64,000 nt of DNA from contig NC_092180.1 of assembly GCF_043641665.1 (NCBI RefSeq), positions 26,263,391 through 26,327,390 on the forward strand, in the 5' to 3' direction. Origin of the DNA: Enoplosus armatus (lineage: Eukaryota > Chordata > Actinopteri > Centrarchiformes > Enoplosidae). Below, in pieces: positions 23,751 through 34,984 of the stretch. The notes beneath the pieces are model-generated. The model made no database searches. It worked only from the letters and a program-made list of their open reading frames with translations, and had not been told where the DNA came from. How positions within the stretch are numbered: position 1 is the stretch's first letter; every line of letters begins with the position of its first letter. Made by a program: the position numbers and the translations under genes.

Positions 23751-25149
23751 ATGCATCAAAGATAATCATGTGGCATTAAAATGTTGTTACACCTGCAGGG
23801 ACGCACTAAATGGGTTTGCTACAACAGGACCTGTACAAACACAAAAGACCAGAGAATGTCTGAATGCAGCTCGGTAATGTCTCTTGAAATGATATGTACA
23901 TTATGTCTGAATTACCTGCCACTGCAAATATACAGTAACTGTTGCTCAAGGCAACGCAGTGTCTTTTGCAAGCTGTTGGCAGCCGGAGAGATTTTCAGCA
24001 GCATTAATGGACTGTTAATATGTTGATCTGCTCATATCCACAAGGCATTTTCCTGCCAGAACAAATAGGCATCAAATACCGAGACTGAGAGGAGCCTCAA
24101 ATGACAAAGCCTCTGACTACGTTTTTTTTTTTTTAGCTGTAGCCATTTATTCTCTAAGCAAAATAAATGAGAGGGCTGTAATGCTGAAAAGCCCAAAAAT
24201 GGGATAAAACCACTATGCACAATGCAGTTAAAACCTTCCTCTGCCTTTCTCTCCTCCTGTCTCCACCTTGCTCCGTCTCTCCTCCATGCTATCAGGGGAT
24301 AAAACATATCAGAGTGTCATTGAAGCTTGTCATGAAAATGTAAATTGGATTTGGGAATTTAATTTCCATTTTACAAATTATCTAATGCTTCTAAATAATA
24401 CTGAATGCTATTGAGAATTAAAGTCAGAGGAAAACAAACAAACAGGCTGTAGCCAGTGCCATGCAGTATGTAGGCTACACAGCCCTGAGTGCACATCTGG
24501 TGTCAGCAGAGGGGAACCCAACCCATTTCAGCTTCTCTAAATCCGGCGTGTTTCAACACACGGGACACTCCAGGGAACAAAGACAATGAAAATTCATCTT
24601 AATCTGGAGAATTCTGGCTGGCAGCCTCCCCACTCCCGGCCCTGTGGGGGACAATAATTAATCAAGCTAGCATTAAGTAGGTGGGGTGCAGGGGTAATAG
24701 ATCAATTGAAAAGCTGATGATAAGAATCGATGGAAGAGATAACCTTGGCTGAGGTGCAGAGTCTGGAAGATGGGAGGAGAGTGTGAGGGGGGGAAAAGAA
24801 GGGAGCGAGGGGGAGGCTGAGACGTGATGATTTGGCTCAAACTCGTAATTGTCAAAAACTGTTAGCTTTATGTTTTTGTTTTTTAAAGATGAAAACACTG
24901 CCTCAGAGACAGGAATGCTGACCCCTCTCGCACACATTTACTTGGTAATGCGTCTCGTTCTATACATGTAATGAGGGTGTTGTGATGGATTCAGTGATGG
25001 TTGTATAAAAGTGTAGGAGGATTCTGTGTTTCACAAGTTGTCTGAGAAAGAACAGTCTCTGCTGGGCTTATTTTTGGTGAAGTGGTCGGAGTTGATATTC
25101 CATCTGAGTGCATTGCTTATAGGTATGCAAAGAAATAAATGAGTCCATG
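23751..25149. other. No gene recognised
   Basis: The AT-rich block 24340-24430 and the segment 24590-24680 (with ATTAATCAAGCTAGCATTAA) are repeat-free. ORF 24662-24937 (minus) is Ser/Pro/Leu-rich because it crosses a purine-rich strand. Confidence 0.45.
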
Positions 25150-25560
25150 ATGGTTATGGGTAAACCTGAGATGTGTACAGATTGGTGGGGTGGCGCCAAG
25201 AGACTGCTTGGGCTACCTGCTTCCTATAACTGCGCTCGTTGTTTTTGGTGCTGAGGCCTATTATGGTTGTATCATCAGCATTATTAAGGATGGCTGCCGC
25301 TTCATCGGGTGCCGTGTTGGCGAGCCAGGTCTCGGTCGGGCAGATGGCTGAGCGGCCCTCGTAGTCGTCTTTGGTTTGGATTATGGCGTGGAGGTCATTC
25401 ATTTTGTTCCCCTGAGTCTGTAGAAGTATTGTTGGACCCCGGAACTGCGATTGAGCTCTCTCTGAGGGGTAGAAGCTCCCATCAGGTGTACTTAAACATA
25501 CATGGCAACACAGGTGCGAGACACACGAGCATAGCGTTTACCAGGGGCGAGCTTCACTGC
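25150..25560 (-). pseudogene. LINE (L2/CR1-like) remnant, endonuclease fused to RT by deletion
   Basis: On the minus strand a frame reads LLQTQGNKMNDLHAIIQT, then AICPTETWLANTAPDEAA. This is the start of the APE-type endonuclease of L2/CR1-clade LINEs, where the family has a K-x-D-E-L segment and TETWL. It continues without a stop into AILNNADDTTIIGLSTKN, the reverse transcriptase catalytic box (usually Y-A-D-D-T), followed by NERSYRKQVAQAVSW. In an intact element several hundred codons separate the two, so an in-frame deletion near 25290-25310 has joined them. The box's Tyr is Asn here. The frame ends before 25154. Upstream, 25403-25560 continues in the same orientation with no clear domain. 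Not functional. Confidence 0.7.
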
Positions 25561-25627
25561 CGCCGTTAAACTCTATAATTTCTTACTGGGACACTTGAAT
25601 AGAACAAACTCATTGTTTCAGCAATAG

Positions 25628-25951
25628 TTCAAGATCAACACCACTCTCATGTCTGTATGCTAAGCATAAGGCTACAGCCAGGAGCTTAGCTTAGCATAAA
25701 GGCTGGGAACAGGGGGAAACAGCTAGCCTGACTCTGTGTGACAAAATTCTTTTAAAATGTACACAGGGTTATGGCTATTTCTTGGCCGGGGCCAACAACC
25801 TCCCGTAGTCCCCGCTGGTTGCCTGGCAACCTCACAATGATGACAAGCCTCCTGGATTAAACAAACATAACGTTTGAATTAGAGAGCTTTAGAGGCTCCG
25901 CTATGCGAAGGAGAATAAGCACATGTCCGAAAATGTCGCACTACTCCTTCA
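25628..25951. mobile_element. Family B fold-back MITE, copy 1
   Basis: The left end has CAGCAATAGTTC, CACTCTCATGTCTGTATG, GGCTACAGCCAGGAGC, AACAGGGGGAAACAGCTAGC and CTGACTCTGTG. The interior has GGTTGCCTGGCAACCTCACA. The right end, read in reverse, gives GAAGGAGTAGTGCGACATTT followed by GCTTATTC. Both ends therefore carry the same family B terminus in opposite orientation, as expected for a palindromic non-autonomous DNA element. No coding capacity. Confidence 0.65.
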
Positions 25952-26790
25952 AGTTTTCTTGCACCAGTCACATCTCCAGACATCATTATCAAGGAATGAA
26001 AGTCCTGTGGCAATGCAGTGATGCAGCCACAAACCTGTCCAGGGTCACTTTTTTATACTGAAGCAGCTTCTGACTACATAGACTTTGAAACCAATGCTGT
26101 TTGGCAGCTTCTTTTTCTTTTCTGACTCCAAACATGATCACAAATTCTTCAGTTTGTCATTCTCAGTCCTCGTAGTGACAGAAGGTGGAACTGAAGACAT
26201 CTAAAAAAGATAACATATATGTGATAATGATGTGTAACCCTACTGATCTTCCGCTCCTTCTCCTACTGAAGTACATCTACTGATCTTCCATCTGTAACTA
26301 AGAAACAGAAACTGCTTGGGGAAAAAAAAAAAATGTTTAATGTCAAGACAGGAGCTTACATTTCAGAGCCACATACGAGCTTTATTGGTTGCCAAATGTG
26401 TTGTTCATGTGTTTGTGAAGTCTCTGTCAGTTCAAAGAGTAACAAGTTAGCAAACTATATGAAATGGGAAGCTCCTCTTCCTTCTCTGTCGGCTCACCTG
26501 CAGCATGAAGTGGGCTACCAGATCAGAGGGAGTGAAGCATGGATGGCAAGACGTCATTTACAGCCACAGTTTAATGTTTTTTTAATGGTTAGGATACCCC
26601 AGGGCCATTTTAGGCCTTTTGGTTTGTGAACTTTTTCCCGTAGTGATTTGTGTTCGCTTCAAAAACGATTGTGTTTGTGGTCCTTCATACCTTTCAGATT
26701 CCCTCGCAACATGTTTTGCATTACTATACTTGAAGTACTATGTGTAGAATTATATGTGAATTTAGTATCTGATGTTTCTTCCGGATTTAT

Positions 26791-26811
26791 TACACACACA
26801 CACACACACAC
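26791..26811. repeat. CA microsatellite
   Basis: About ten AC units. Confidence 0.95.
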
Positions 26812-27262
26812 TGGGGGAACATGATAAAACGGGAACAATATTAACGCACAAGTGTCAGTTGCTTCTCCCAGAGTACTATCTCTTTGTTTACTCTGAGAAG
26901 TGAAACTGTTTAAGAGAAATGGATGTGGACCCACAGATAAGGTCGTTTTTTTTTTTTTTTTTTTTTACTTCATTAGAACATTGTTGTCTTCCCAGACTCT
27001 TGACTGCTGAATTAGGGGGACTGACCATCCTTGTGAACGGGAGACTGAGTAACCTGAGGAGTACTGCATCTCCATGAAACCCCCAGGATGGTGACTGCAT
27101 TACACACACTTGTGTTTGGTCTGCACCTACACTAACTGACTGCCTCTCCCTCACCATCCCACTTCTTACTGTTGCTCAACTGCCATGGGACTCTGGACGT
27201 TATACTAAAGTCCACCTTTCAACATCTACCGACCATGTATGTGTGCTAAGATGAAGCACTGC

Positions 27263-27299
27263 TATATATATATCTATATATAGATATATATATATATAA
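27263..27299. repeat. TA-rich palindromic microsatellite
   Basis: TATATATATATC and TATATATAGATATATATATA words form a self-complementary tract that could extrude as a cruciform. It reads as an ordinary AT microsatellite with two C/G interruptions. Confidence 0.85.
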
Positions 27300-29509
27300 C
27301 CATCGCCTCCCTAGACAAATTAATATATCTCCATTTCCATAGTTTATACTTTCAATTTACACAATCAATGATCAGCAACAGCCGGTCACCTCTGGGAGAC
27401 AAAATGAAGCTAAGGAGGGTCAAAAAGACGCCTCAGAATGGGGCTTCATAAGCTGCATGACAGACTACATAAAATTTCGTGTTGACTCAACTCCTACAAA
27501 CATGTTTTATTTATTTATTTTTTATTTATTTTTTTTAAGTACTACTAAATCAAAATGAACAAGCCTCCGGGGATAGAAATATAAACATGCGGGAATGTGC
27601 AGAGACAGCTGACAAGGAAAATGTTGGCGTGTAAAGGCAAATACAGCAATAAGACAGAGGGCAACGCACAAACAGAATGATGTGACGGAAAAAGAGGAGT
27701 GCGATGAGCAGGGGACTTGAGTGGGAGACGGATAAGGCAGATACATTGGACCTATTCTTCATTAGATTTGACACCTGTGCCCCCTGCCCTACCCCAGCTC
27801 GACTCCCAACACACCAGATGGATCGAAGCAGCTGCCACCCCCTGCACCCTGCCCTCTCCGCGCCTATCACTGGTCCACCTGGATGAAACAAATGGGAATC
27901 AGGCGATTGACTCCAGACACGGATTCACAACTCGGCTTCGGAGTTGCGTCTGACCTCGTCGTCCAAAATGCTAATCATATGCTCAGTTTGGCACGAATGG
28001 TATGCAAACTCAATATGTGAGAGGTATGTTCCCACAGTCGCAACGCAGTGAAGTGCCATAACAATATATGCACGAGATCCTTCCAATAGAAATGAGAAGT
28101 CCACCACGGTCCGCCAGTGTCTACATTGGCTTTTTTTGCTTATTGTGATGTCATTTCTTGGAGTATCTTCAAATGCTTCGTATCCCTAAAATCTGTACAA
28201 CCTGAGCTAAAAGGCTACGGTGATCTAAATAAATGGTATAAGTGGTAGAAATGGTCTTCATCCTCACTGAAGGAGTCTGTGGAGGAAAGTGCTTCTTTTT
28301 TTGTCGGAGCCCGCGAACAAAACTTCCTCAGCTGAGTATATTTTCTTCGCCGGCGAGACAAAAAAAAAAAAAAAAAAAAAGATGCTCGTGCTCTGAAATA
28401 CGCTGACTGAAACTATGCTCAAAACTACTGACCAACACTTCACTGCGCCACAGCACGTAATGACGCCATCAACCAGCGATGCGAGCGTACATCGTGATTA
28501 CTTTACAGTTACCAAAAGAATGTTTTTTATTTTAGATTTTATAATTTACACGGGATTATGAAAAAAATAAAACGACCTGAACTCGCTCTAAAGTTGCATT
28601 AGGTTTTATATTCCATATTATATGTATTGTATAAATGCAGTCTGATTCACCTTGGCTATTACTGGTATTTTAGAGGACCTGCTCACCAAAAAAAAAAATC
28701 CCCTCATGCCTCATTCTCCTCATTCTGCTATCTACATGTGATAACACAATAGTATAAACATACGGTTCATTCAACAATAAGCTGTGAAGGTAGATGAAAG
28801 AAACCGTTTAACATTTCTTCTCACCTTCAACTACAAGGTGTAATTCTTTGGGCCTCCTCTCTGCCTTCCTCTCATCCTCACAATTATTGTGGAGCCAACG
28901 CTAAACACTCCAAATTAAAGTTTGCCTGGCAAGGAGCGCACATTCATCAACGAAGCTTGCTGAAACGTGCTGCGCTTTCAAGAGTGAATAATGCCAAAGC
29001 AATGATGCTGTAAGTGGATTTTCTGCCTGCTCCCCTGCATGGCACTCACATCAGAGAACCCATTTGAAGTGTTTAGTCTTGGAAACATTAATCCCTGTAA
29101 TTTCAGGTCTGGTGTGCCTTCTCTGTCAGGTACATTAGGGCTGCATTGGAGAACCAGTAAAACAGTGAGGAGGCCCCGGTGTTGTCCGCCAGTAATTAGA
29201 ATGCCATGTGTTCATCCTTACGAGGTGAAACAGCTCTTGTTAAATGAAGACCTGTCACACTTTAATTGTCTCCGCTGAGAAAAAATAGGGAAGAGTGGCA
29301 GAGAGATGGGAGGGAGGGAGAAAGGGAGAGGCGGAGGAGGGACTTGTGTTACGTTGTTTCAGATGTGGTTAGTTAAAGTAGTGAGGAGAAGGCTGGGTAA
29401 GAATCACTGTGATATCTGAAAAGCGTCCTTGTCAAATGGATCATGCCTCTGTTTATTTGCGTAATTACCGCCGCCAGGGAGCAGGTAGTGACGTCGGCTC
29501 AATTTGCGT

Positions 29510-29800
29510 TGTGTCTGTCTGTTTGTTTGTTAACTAGTCAAACACTACTTAACAGATTTTAATTGAATTCGGTGGAAAGTTAGGCCATGGGCCAATAAAG
29601 GAACAGGTGATTTGTTGTTGGTGTGGATCCATGTCCAGGCGTAGATCCAGGATTTGTTTTTACAGGATTTCTTAATATTGTGAAATAGTTCTTATTAGCT
29701 ACTGCATGACTTATTTAATATTTATTTATTTTAGCACATGAACCACGATTGTAACTCTGTGTATTTTGATCCAGATCCAGACACATACATTTCTAAACAT
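29510..29800 (+). repeat. Family H interspersed repeat
   Basis: A TCTGTCTGTTTGTTTGTTA opening is followed by AACAGATTTTAATTGAATTC, GGTGGAAAGTTAGGCCATGG, GCCAATAAAGGAACAGGTGA, TGTGGATCCATGTCCAGG and GGATTTCTTAATATTGTGAA, with a later GATCCAGATCCAGACAC. This order matches a repeat I know from many fish genomes, where the consensus continues A-C-GG-TT-CACCAAACTTGGTGGA. One copy, non-coding. Confidence 0.55.
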
Positions 29801-31542
29801 CTTCTATCTTCTCAGTAATATGGGTGCGTATGTGCACATGCAAATGGCAATAGGCAATCTCTCACGATGGCAGTATGGGTTGGTGGTATGACCCCTAGCG
29901 GGAGCCTGGAGAGGCTAACTGAAAACAAGTAGCTGTGTAGGTTATACCCCTACCAGCCGCCTCTACTGTTGATAAAGTTCTGTACTGTAATAGTTCTTTA
30001 TCTGTAAAACTTCAGTTCCCCACTGAGATCAATCAGCCTCCTGACAAACAATTCACCTGCAGCTCCTGACAGAACTGTGTTCCGACAGAACGCAAAGCGA
30101 ATTTGAAATGCAGCACGATCGCATACACAAATGTTTTTTTTAAATCTACTTGAGTGTAAAAATGTACATGCACCCCTAGGGTCTGCTCTCCAAATGCAAG
30201 GAAAAAGGAGAGACTGAAGGGAAATAACAGAAAGAACCAAAGTTTAAGGTGAGGTCGGAAACCCTTCCTGCTAACGTCTGCACAGTTGGTACAATGGCTG
30301 TTTGGGGTGAACAAACACAAACAGCCCAGTGGTCAAATTTGCATGAAGGCAGAAATGGACACACCTTGAGTACAAACACTTGCTCCATCATCCTAAAAAG
30401 TCCACTCTGCCATCTTAGTGTCTTATTTCGTTAAGTGGCTTGGGGCCCAAACATGGAATTTGTTTTTAATTATGACTTACAGATTTCATGAAGGCAGTGG
30501 GAAATATGTGTTACATGTTATATATAGTGTAATGTATAATGTGTTATGTACAATATGAATGAATGAATGAACGGAAGCTTGTGTCATGCAATTTAGTGAC
30601 CAATCTCTTGTGGCATTATAAGACACTTTTACATCAAACATTAGCGACACACCAGTTTCCTTCCCACAAGGAAACAACTAGCAGGCTGGTCACATATTCA
30701 GTCAAATAGTCATAGTCACCTGGAAAATAGATACATGAATAAATCATCATGATGATGATGATGATGATCATCATCCCCACCCACCCATTACTGATACAAG
30801 GTTCTCTCCTGAGCTCCCATGCATTCCTGAAATAAGATGCCAATTTTCTTTTTCAAGCAACCATTTTAGTAGTTTTGAATCTTTCATATCCATCATCTCA
30901 GTTATCAAACAAAAAATGATGAAGTTTCCAGGACAAAGGACATTAAAAAAACAAAACCAAATGATACTCATTTTCAGTTTCCCCTAAATCAGAAAAATCT
31001 TGTTTGCCCAGTCATATTTTACACTAGATTTTACAAAAACATACATACATACATTTTCTGCAACTTCAAAACTCTTCTTCAAACCCATATTTACAACGCA
31101 TATTATACATATCCCGTTATCCAGGGAACATTTGGTTGTATATCCCATTTAAATATTTGTTTCGCTTGCCTGGTATCAACAATATCAATTGACTATTAAC
31201 TATTCCATAGTTTGGCGATACCAACCTTCCATCGAACTTCACAGGGTTTCAACTCCATGTTTCCTGTGATTGCTAGAATTGTAGCAAATCTATGGACATC
31301 CAGAAAATACGGCGGACGAGCTGGACAAAAATCTAATGCAAACTGACACTCTCTGAGCTGGATCAAGAGATTCTTCCTATTATTATAAGCAATCCTTTCA
31401 TATTGTTTTTACATTGCAGGAATAAACGTTCTGCCCTAAGCTTAGGTTGTCGTAAGTTCTGTAACTCTTTATTAGAGTCTGTGATTTTCTCTCAGAATTT
31501 TGACTTCTTCACAGTCTCTCTACGTAATGGAAAGTGTAAACT
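29801..31542. other. No gene recognised; GAT microsatellite
   Basis: Holds the ATC/GAT palindromic run at 30743-30774. The part right of about 30960 lies downstream (minus strand) of the LINE endonuclease remnant. It could be its decayed continuation, but no reverse transcriptase motif is visible. Confidence 0.4.
30743..30774. repeat. ATC/GAT palindromic microsatellite
   Basis: ATCATC joins six to seven GAT units and returns to ATCATC, so the tract is self-complementary. Confidence 0.9.
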
Positions 31543-31610
31543 GATCATTTTTGGTGTTTTAGAACAAATGACCACTGCAGCTGGTTCTCTGGAGAGGACA
31601 GTCTCTGTTG
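31543..31610 (-). repeat. Duplicated leader-like block, copy 1
   Basis: On the minus strand, ACAGAGACTGTCCTCTCCAG, AGAACCAGCTGCAGTGGTC and ATTTGT are followed by A-rich DNA and an ATG (31548). The same block precedes an ATG in the second copy (34710-34784). Here the ATG opens only 18 codons (MISLHFPLRRETVKKSKF) before a stop at 31492. The block is either part of an unrecognised repeat or the broken 5' end of a member of a small gene family. Confidence 0.55.
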
Positions 31611-31714
31611 GTCTATTTGTAAGGATATCCAGTGTGACATTTTAAATACAACACACAGTGATTAGGAAGTCAACAACGTCCTCAGTACAATTAGCAAATT
31701 CAACTAATTGATCA

Positions 31715-32100
31715 TTAGCTTGAAGTAAATACATAAATCACCATATGGCACCAAAATATAGTCAACAATGCTTTCCCTTTATTTGAAACCAAAGTATTGT
31801 TATCATTAAGGGGACTGATTCTCCCATTGACCATGTATAATATTGAGTCTCTCAAAGATTCAGTAAATAATGAGACTCCAGGTGGTACCTCATGAGTATC
31901 CTTTAGAGAATCATCTATAGCACCCACCCTACTGTTGAAACATAAATACAATCTGCAATTGAACATAAATACCGGTATATCTGACTCAAGAGGTCATTGG
32001 GAAAAACAGAATCATCCCTCCCTTATTGATACTGATGTTTCAGGTGGGATATAACATGTAAACACAACATGGGTGAAACTCAATATGTTATATTTACTGT
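31715..32100 (-). pseudogene. LINE APE-type endonuclease remnant
   Basis: The minus-strand peptide contains FTCYIPPETSVSIREG, then after two stops YLCFNSRVGAIDDSLKDTHE, VPPGVSLF, LYMVNGRISPLNDNNTLVSN and KGKALL. The order (I)YIPPE, CGDFNSR-G, NGR, then (V)S-KGK-(V)V(D) is that of APE-like endonuclease domains of non-LTR elements. The G-D of GDFN is deleted, and the final VDY with the SDH catalytic region is not seen. With these losses and stops the domain cannot be active. The matching reverse transcriptase is not visible further left. A non-LINE EEP-domain protein is conceivable but less likely in this context. Confidence 0.55.
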
Positions 32101-32156
32101 AAATCATTAGATCAGACCATAATTTACCCCTAGTCCAACCCATATAATATATAATA

Positions 32157-32312
32157 TGCATTCTTCTTGCTGAGAGTTAGATGAGAAGATAGATACAACT
32201 CTCATGTTTGTACGGTAACTACCTTAGTTTAGCACAAAGAATGGAAACCAGTCAGCATGGCTCTGTCCAAACGAAACAAAATCCGCCTACCAGCGTTATT
32301 ATAATTTGGAAT
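32157..32312 (+). repeat. Family B element, left-arm fragment
   Basis: Carries CTTGCTGAGAGTTAGATGAG, CAACTCTCATGTTTGTACGG, GGAAACCAGTCAGCATGGCT, CTGTCCAAACGAAACAAAAT and CCGCCTACCAGCG in the family order. It stops before the second arm and is a truncated copy. Confidence 0.55.
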
Positions 32313-32465
32313 ATTCATTTTCTTCTGTTATCATTATGATATTTCCACCTCGTGATCTTCTCTACATAAACCTTAATTTACTTTTCATTTCACGCAAGCT
32401 GCCGTGGTGTTATCAGCCATTCCCGTCGAGTTCACCACCCTGAAACTAGCCTTCGTCTAAATGCT

Positions 32466-32611
32466 TGTTAATTCAATATTATATGGCGCCAAATAATAAC
32501 AGAGGTTATCTCAGGGCACTTTTCATATAGAGCAGGTCTAGACCGTACTCTATATAATATTATTTACAGAGATCCAACAGTGAGCAAGCACTTGGCGACA
32601 GTGGCAAAGAA
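32466..32611 (-). repeat. Non-LTR retrotransposon 3' tail
   Basis: Plus-strand phrases TTATATGGCGCCAAATAATA, CAGAGGTTATCTCAGGGCAC, TATAGAGCAGGTCTAGACCG, TACTCTATATAATATTATTT, GAGCAAGCACTTGGCGACAG and TGGCAAAGA are the reverse complement of a very common fish LINE-type 3' end (GCCACTGTCGCC ... GGTCTAGACC ... GGCGC-ATATAA). Only the tail is present. It lies close to the endonuclease remnant (31715-32100) in the same orientation, but on its upstream side, so it belongs to another insertion. Confidence 0.65.
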
Positions 32612-32623
32612 GGGGGGGGGGGG
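32612..32623. repeat. G12 homopolymer
   Basis: Twelve consecutive G at the end of the LINE tail match. Confidence 0.95.
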
Positions 32624-33984
32624 CATACAGTACATAGATACATAGAGATGTAAAGTAATAGTAATGGTAATAATATTAATATTAAAGTAATAATAGCAAT
32701 AACACCTTCACCGCTCAAAACAAATACTGCTTTTTGTTGTTTACAATCACATACTGACCTTTGCCATTGAGGATTTAGATAGTTGAAATATTTTATGTCA
32801 TCCATCTGTAATCACTTAATTATTTTCTGGTACAAACATGGCATGTTGCCAGTGGAAAATGGACCCATAAATACAAGTAGTACGTCACCAATAGATGGAT
32901 TGAATATTGCAAGTCTTTTAGAGTGAGTGTGTTCTTTAGTCATATACAGTTGCACTCTGCAGGACTTGGATTGACTCCAAGTCTTGTTCCAACATGGATT
33001 AATGGGTGCTCCGCTGAATGTGTGAGCACTCACCAAAACAAAGCTCTATTTTCTAGCACTACCCAAGGATCCTTGTGCGGGCCGCGGAAGAGAATCGGAG
33101 CGCTAATAAAGAGAGGGATAAGGTCTGCAGAGTGAAAGATTATAATGGAGCGGCTTGACAGTGTGAATGTCTTCATTTCCCCTATATTGAAGTTTAAAAA
33201 AAATGGAACCCATCCTTGCCACCTGGGTGTACCTTGAGCTGTCTGAAAAGAAGTGATTGCCTGCTCGCAGTGTGCTGCCGAGGCCTTGGGGGATTTGATC
33301 ATCAATAAATCAGAAAATCCCAAAAAGGTGCTATTAATCAAAACCTAATAGTTCCTTTGCTGATGAATAATTATACTGGAAAATAAAAGACAAATGAGGA
33401 GTGCAGTGCTGTAACTGATTCTTTGGTCACATGCAGTGACCACCGCAGCTAAACGAAGCCTATAGAGTGACGTCTTAAAAATCCGAGCTGGTGAGCTAAC
33501 CCGTCATCAAGTTGAACATAGACGTGGACAGAGAACACATAGTCATATCATTGATGTGTCAAAAGTCCCTAACAGCTCGTAACAATGGAATACGAACAAT
33601 GATGTCAATAGCCTTGTAATCTCAGGCAATTTACTGTGTCTTATTTAAGCAGTTGTCACCTCGGAAAAAGCTCTCTCCACATCAGTGCTGGATATGGGAA
33701 GAGTGAGGAATACAATCACCCAGATAATCATGGTTTCCTCGGGCATCATCTTCCAGCTAAAATGGCCTGGTCACTGGAGATACCATACTGATGCCAGTGT
33801 CCATGTAAAGACTATCAGTGCACATCTCACACCGCGGCCAAGCTGTGCAGCAGTGTTCAGAATTTGATGCTGGACTGTAATGCAGTCTGAGTGAAGCCTC
33901 CTCATCAAGGATTTTGTCGATGTAATTTGTTGTCGCTGACCAACGGGTGTTGCCCTAATTATTTACAATAGTGTAGACAGCATG
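32624..33984. other. No gene recognised
   Basis: Open frames 32923-33135 (plus) and 33030-33341 (minus, 103 codons) overlap and have no domains. The stretch 33060-33180 is repeat-free and moderately GC-rich. Confidence 0.5.
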
Positions 33985-34500
33985 ATAATTGCTTTGGCCC
34001 CTGGATAAACTGGTGAACCACTTGTCGGATGAAGTCATGGCTGCCGGGGAGACGTTGCGCTTCCCTGTGAGTTGGAGACGAAAAGGTTTCTTGTCAGTTC
34101 CTCCAAAACGACCCCAAAATGGCCGTTTTCTGATCTGTTGTCCTCTATGGTTAAGGTTTGGTCAAGTTTAGGCAAGCTGAGGTTTGAAGGAAGATTGTGG
34201 TCACCGTTAAGGTTTCCAAAACAAACAAAGAAAACCACTATCTATCAATGTTGGTCTCTCGTACCAAAGTCACGAGCTTCCAGCTGGGACTCCTCTCTAA
34301 AATGTTTCGATGGTATTTCAATGTTACGCTACTTTTGCCTTTGTTACTTTTACACCATTGAGGCGACACAGTTACGTGGGTCACACCGGCATCAGTGGTC
34401 GATCTGAATAGGTAGACCGTCCTTCACTCCCCTCCTCTCGACCAAGGTTGGACACCGTTGGGAGGCTGCCCGGCTTTGGTGAATAGTGTTACGGTCAGGG
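33985..34500. repeat. Probable degenerate interspersed repeat
   Basis: The phrase GGTTAAGGTTTGGTCAAGTT, then TAGGCAAGCTGAGG and GTTAAGGTTTCC, echoes a fish repeat rich in GTTAGG-TTTAGGCA words. A similar, shorter echo (CTTTGGTTAAGGTTATAGAA) lies at 45920-45941. Boundaries and class are unclear. Confidence 0.3.
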
Positions 34501-34507
34501 ACGGAAA

Positions 34508-34720
34508 TTAATTTAATGACACTGATTTTACGTGTCTATTTACCAGAAGAAAAAAGACTGGAATCAATAGCGGAAGAGAAACTGTGGACAGTGGGTGAGA
34601 GGTAAACTGCAGACTGGAGTCCTCACAAACAGTGACAATCAGAGAGAGCTGTCTCATATGAATGAGTCCAACTATTAGAAGTATTAGTATTAGAAAGGAC
34701 AGTAATTGCGTAAACTTCAT
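34508..34720 (-). other. Leader-peptide-like ORF, possible gene fragment
   Basis: A 70-codon frame with an ATG at 34720 opens MKFTQLLSFLILILLIVGLI and continues HMRQLSLIVTVCEDSSLQF. It ends in a second hydrophobic segment (LPLLIPVFFLLV). The start has the form of a signal peptide: Lys at position 2, a Leu/Ile core of about 15 residues. Just upstream of the ATG is the block shared with 31543-31610. No domain is recognisable after the leader and no downstream exon was found. It could be the first exon of a secreted or membrane receptor relic, or simply a hydrophobic frame in AT-rich DNA. Confidence 0.2.
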
Positions 34721-34784
34721 TTTCTTTTAGTTTTTGGACAAATGACCACTGCAGTTGGTTCTCTGGTGAGGACAGTCTCTGTTC
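34710..34784 (-). repeat. Duplicated leader-like block, copy 2
   Basis: The minus strand reads ACAGAGACTGTCCTCACCAG, AGAACCAACTGCAGTGGTC, ATTTGT, then an A-rich spacer and an ATG with AGTTTAC after it. This matches copy 1 across about 65-75 bases, with few differences in the first 50. Confidence 0.6.
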
Positions 34785-34984
34785 GCTGCTATGTCAAGGG
34801 AGTTGTAAACACAATGGATCAGTCAGTTTTCTTTTGATTGAGAAGGGTGTAAACACATAGTGACAGCTCGTCCATCTGTGATGATCACCACCGTACCAGA
34901 TTTCCACACCATTTTCTTCAAGTGTGGCATCAGGCCAAGGGCAGGTACTACATGTTTTCTGAAGTGGTATTTCACACAAAAGCA

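Larger units (their letters stand above)
25952..29509. other. No gene recognised; simple repeats, possible conserved element
   Basis: Simple sequence: CA (26791-26811), T run (26946-26966), alternating TA palindrome (27263-27299), A run (28360-28380) and a purine-rich block (29290-29340). The stretch 28880-29280 is repeat-free, of mixed composition and rich in ATTA/TAAT words. It is a candidate conserved non-coding element. The frame 27550-27891 (minus, 113 codons) has no domain. Confidence 0.45.

Noticed and set aside
27263..27299. TA palindrome as a possible origin or cruciform site
   Set aside because: An ordinary AT microsatellite with two interruptions gives the same symmetry.
34794..34979. 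Minus-strand ORF with CSTCPWPDATLEENGVEIW
   Set aside because: It looks protein-like but I know no family for it. It lies directly upstream of the duplicated block and could be part of the same repeat.
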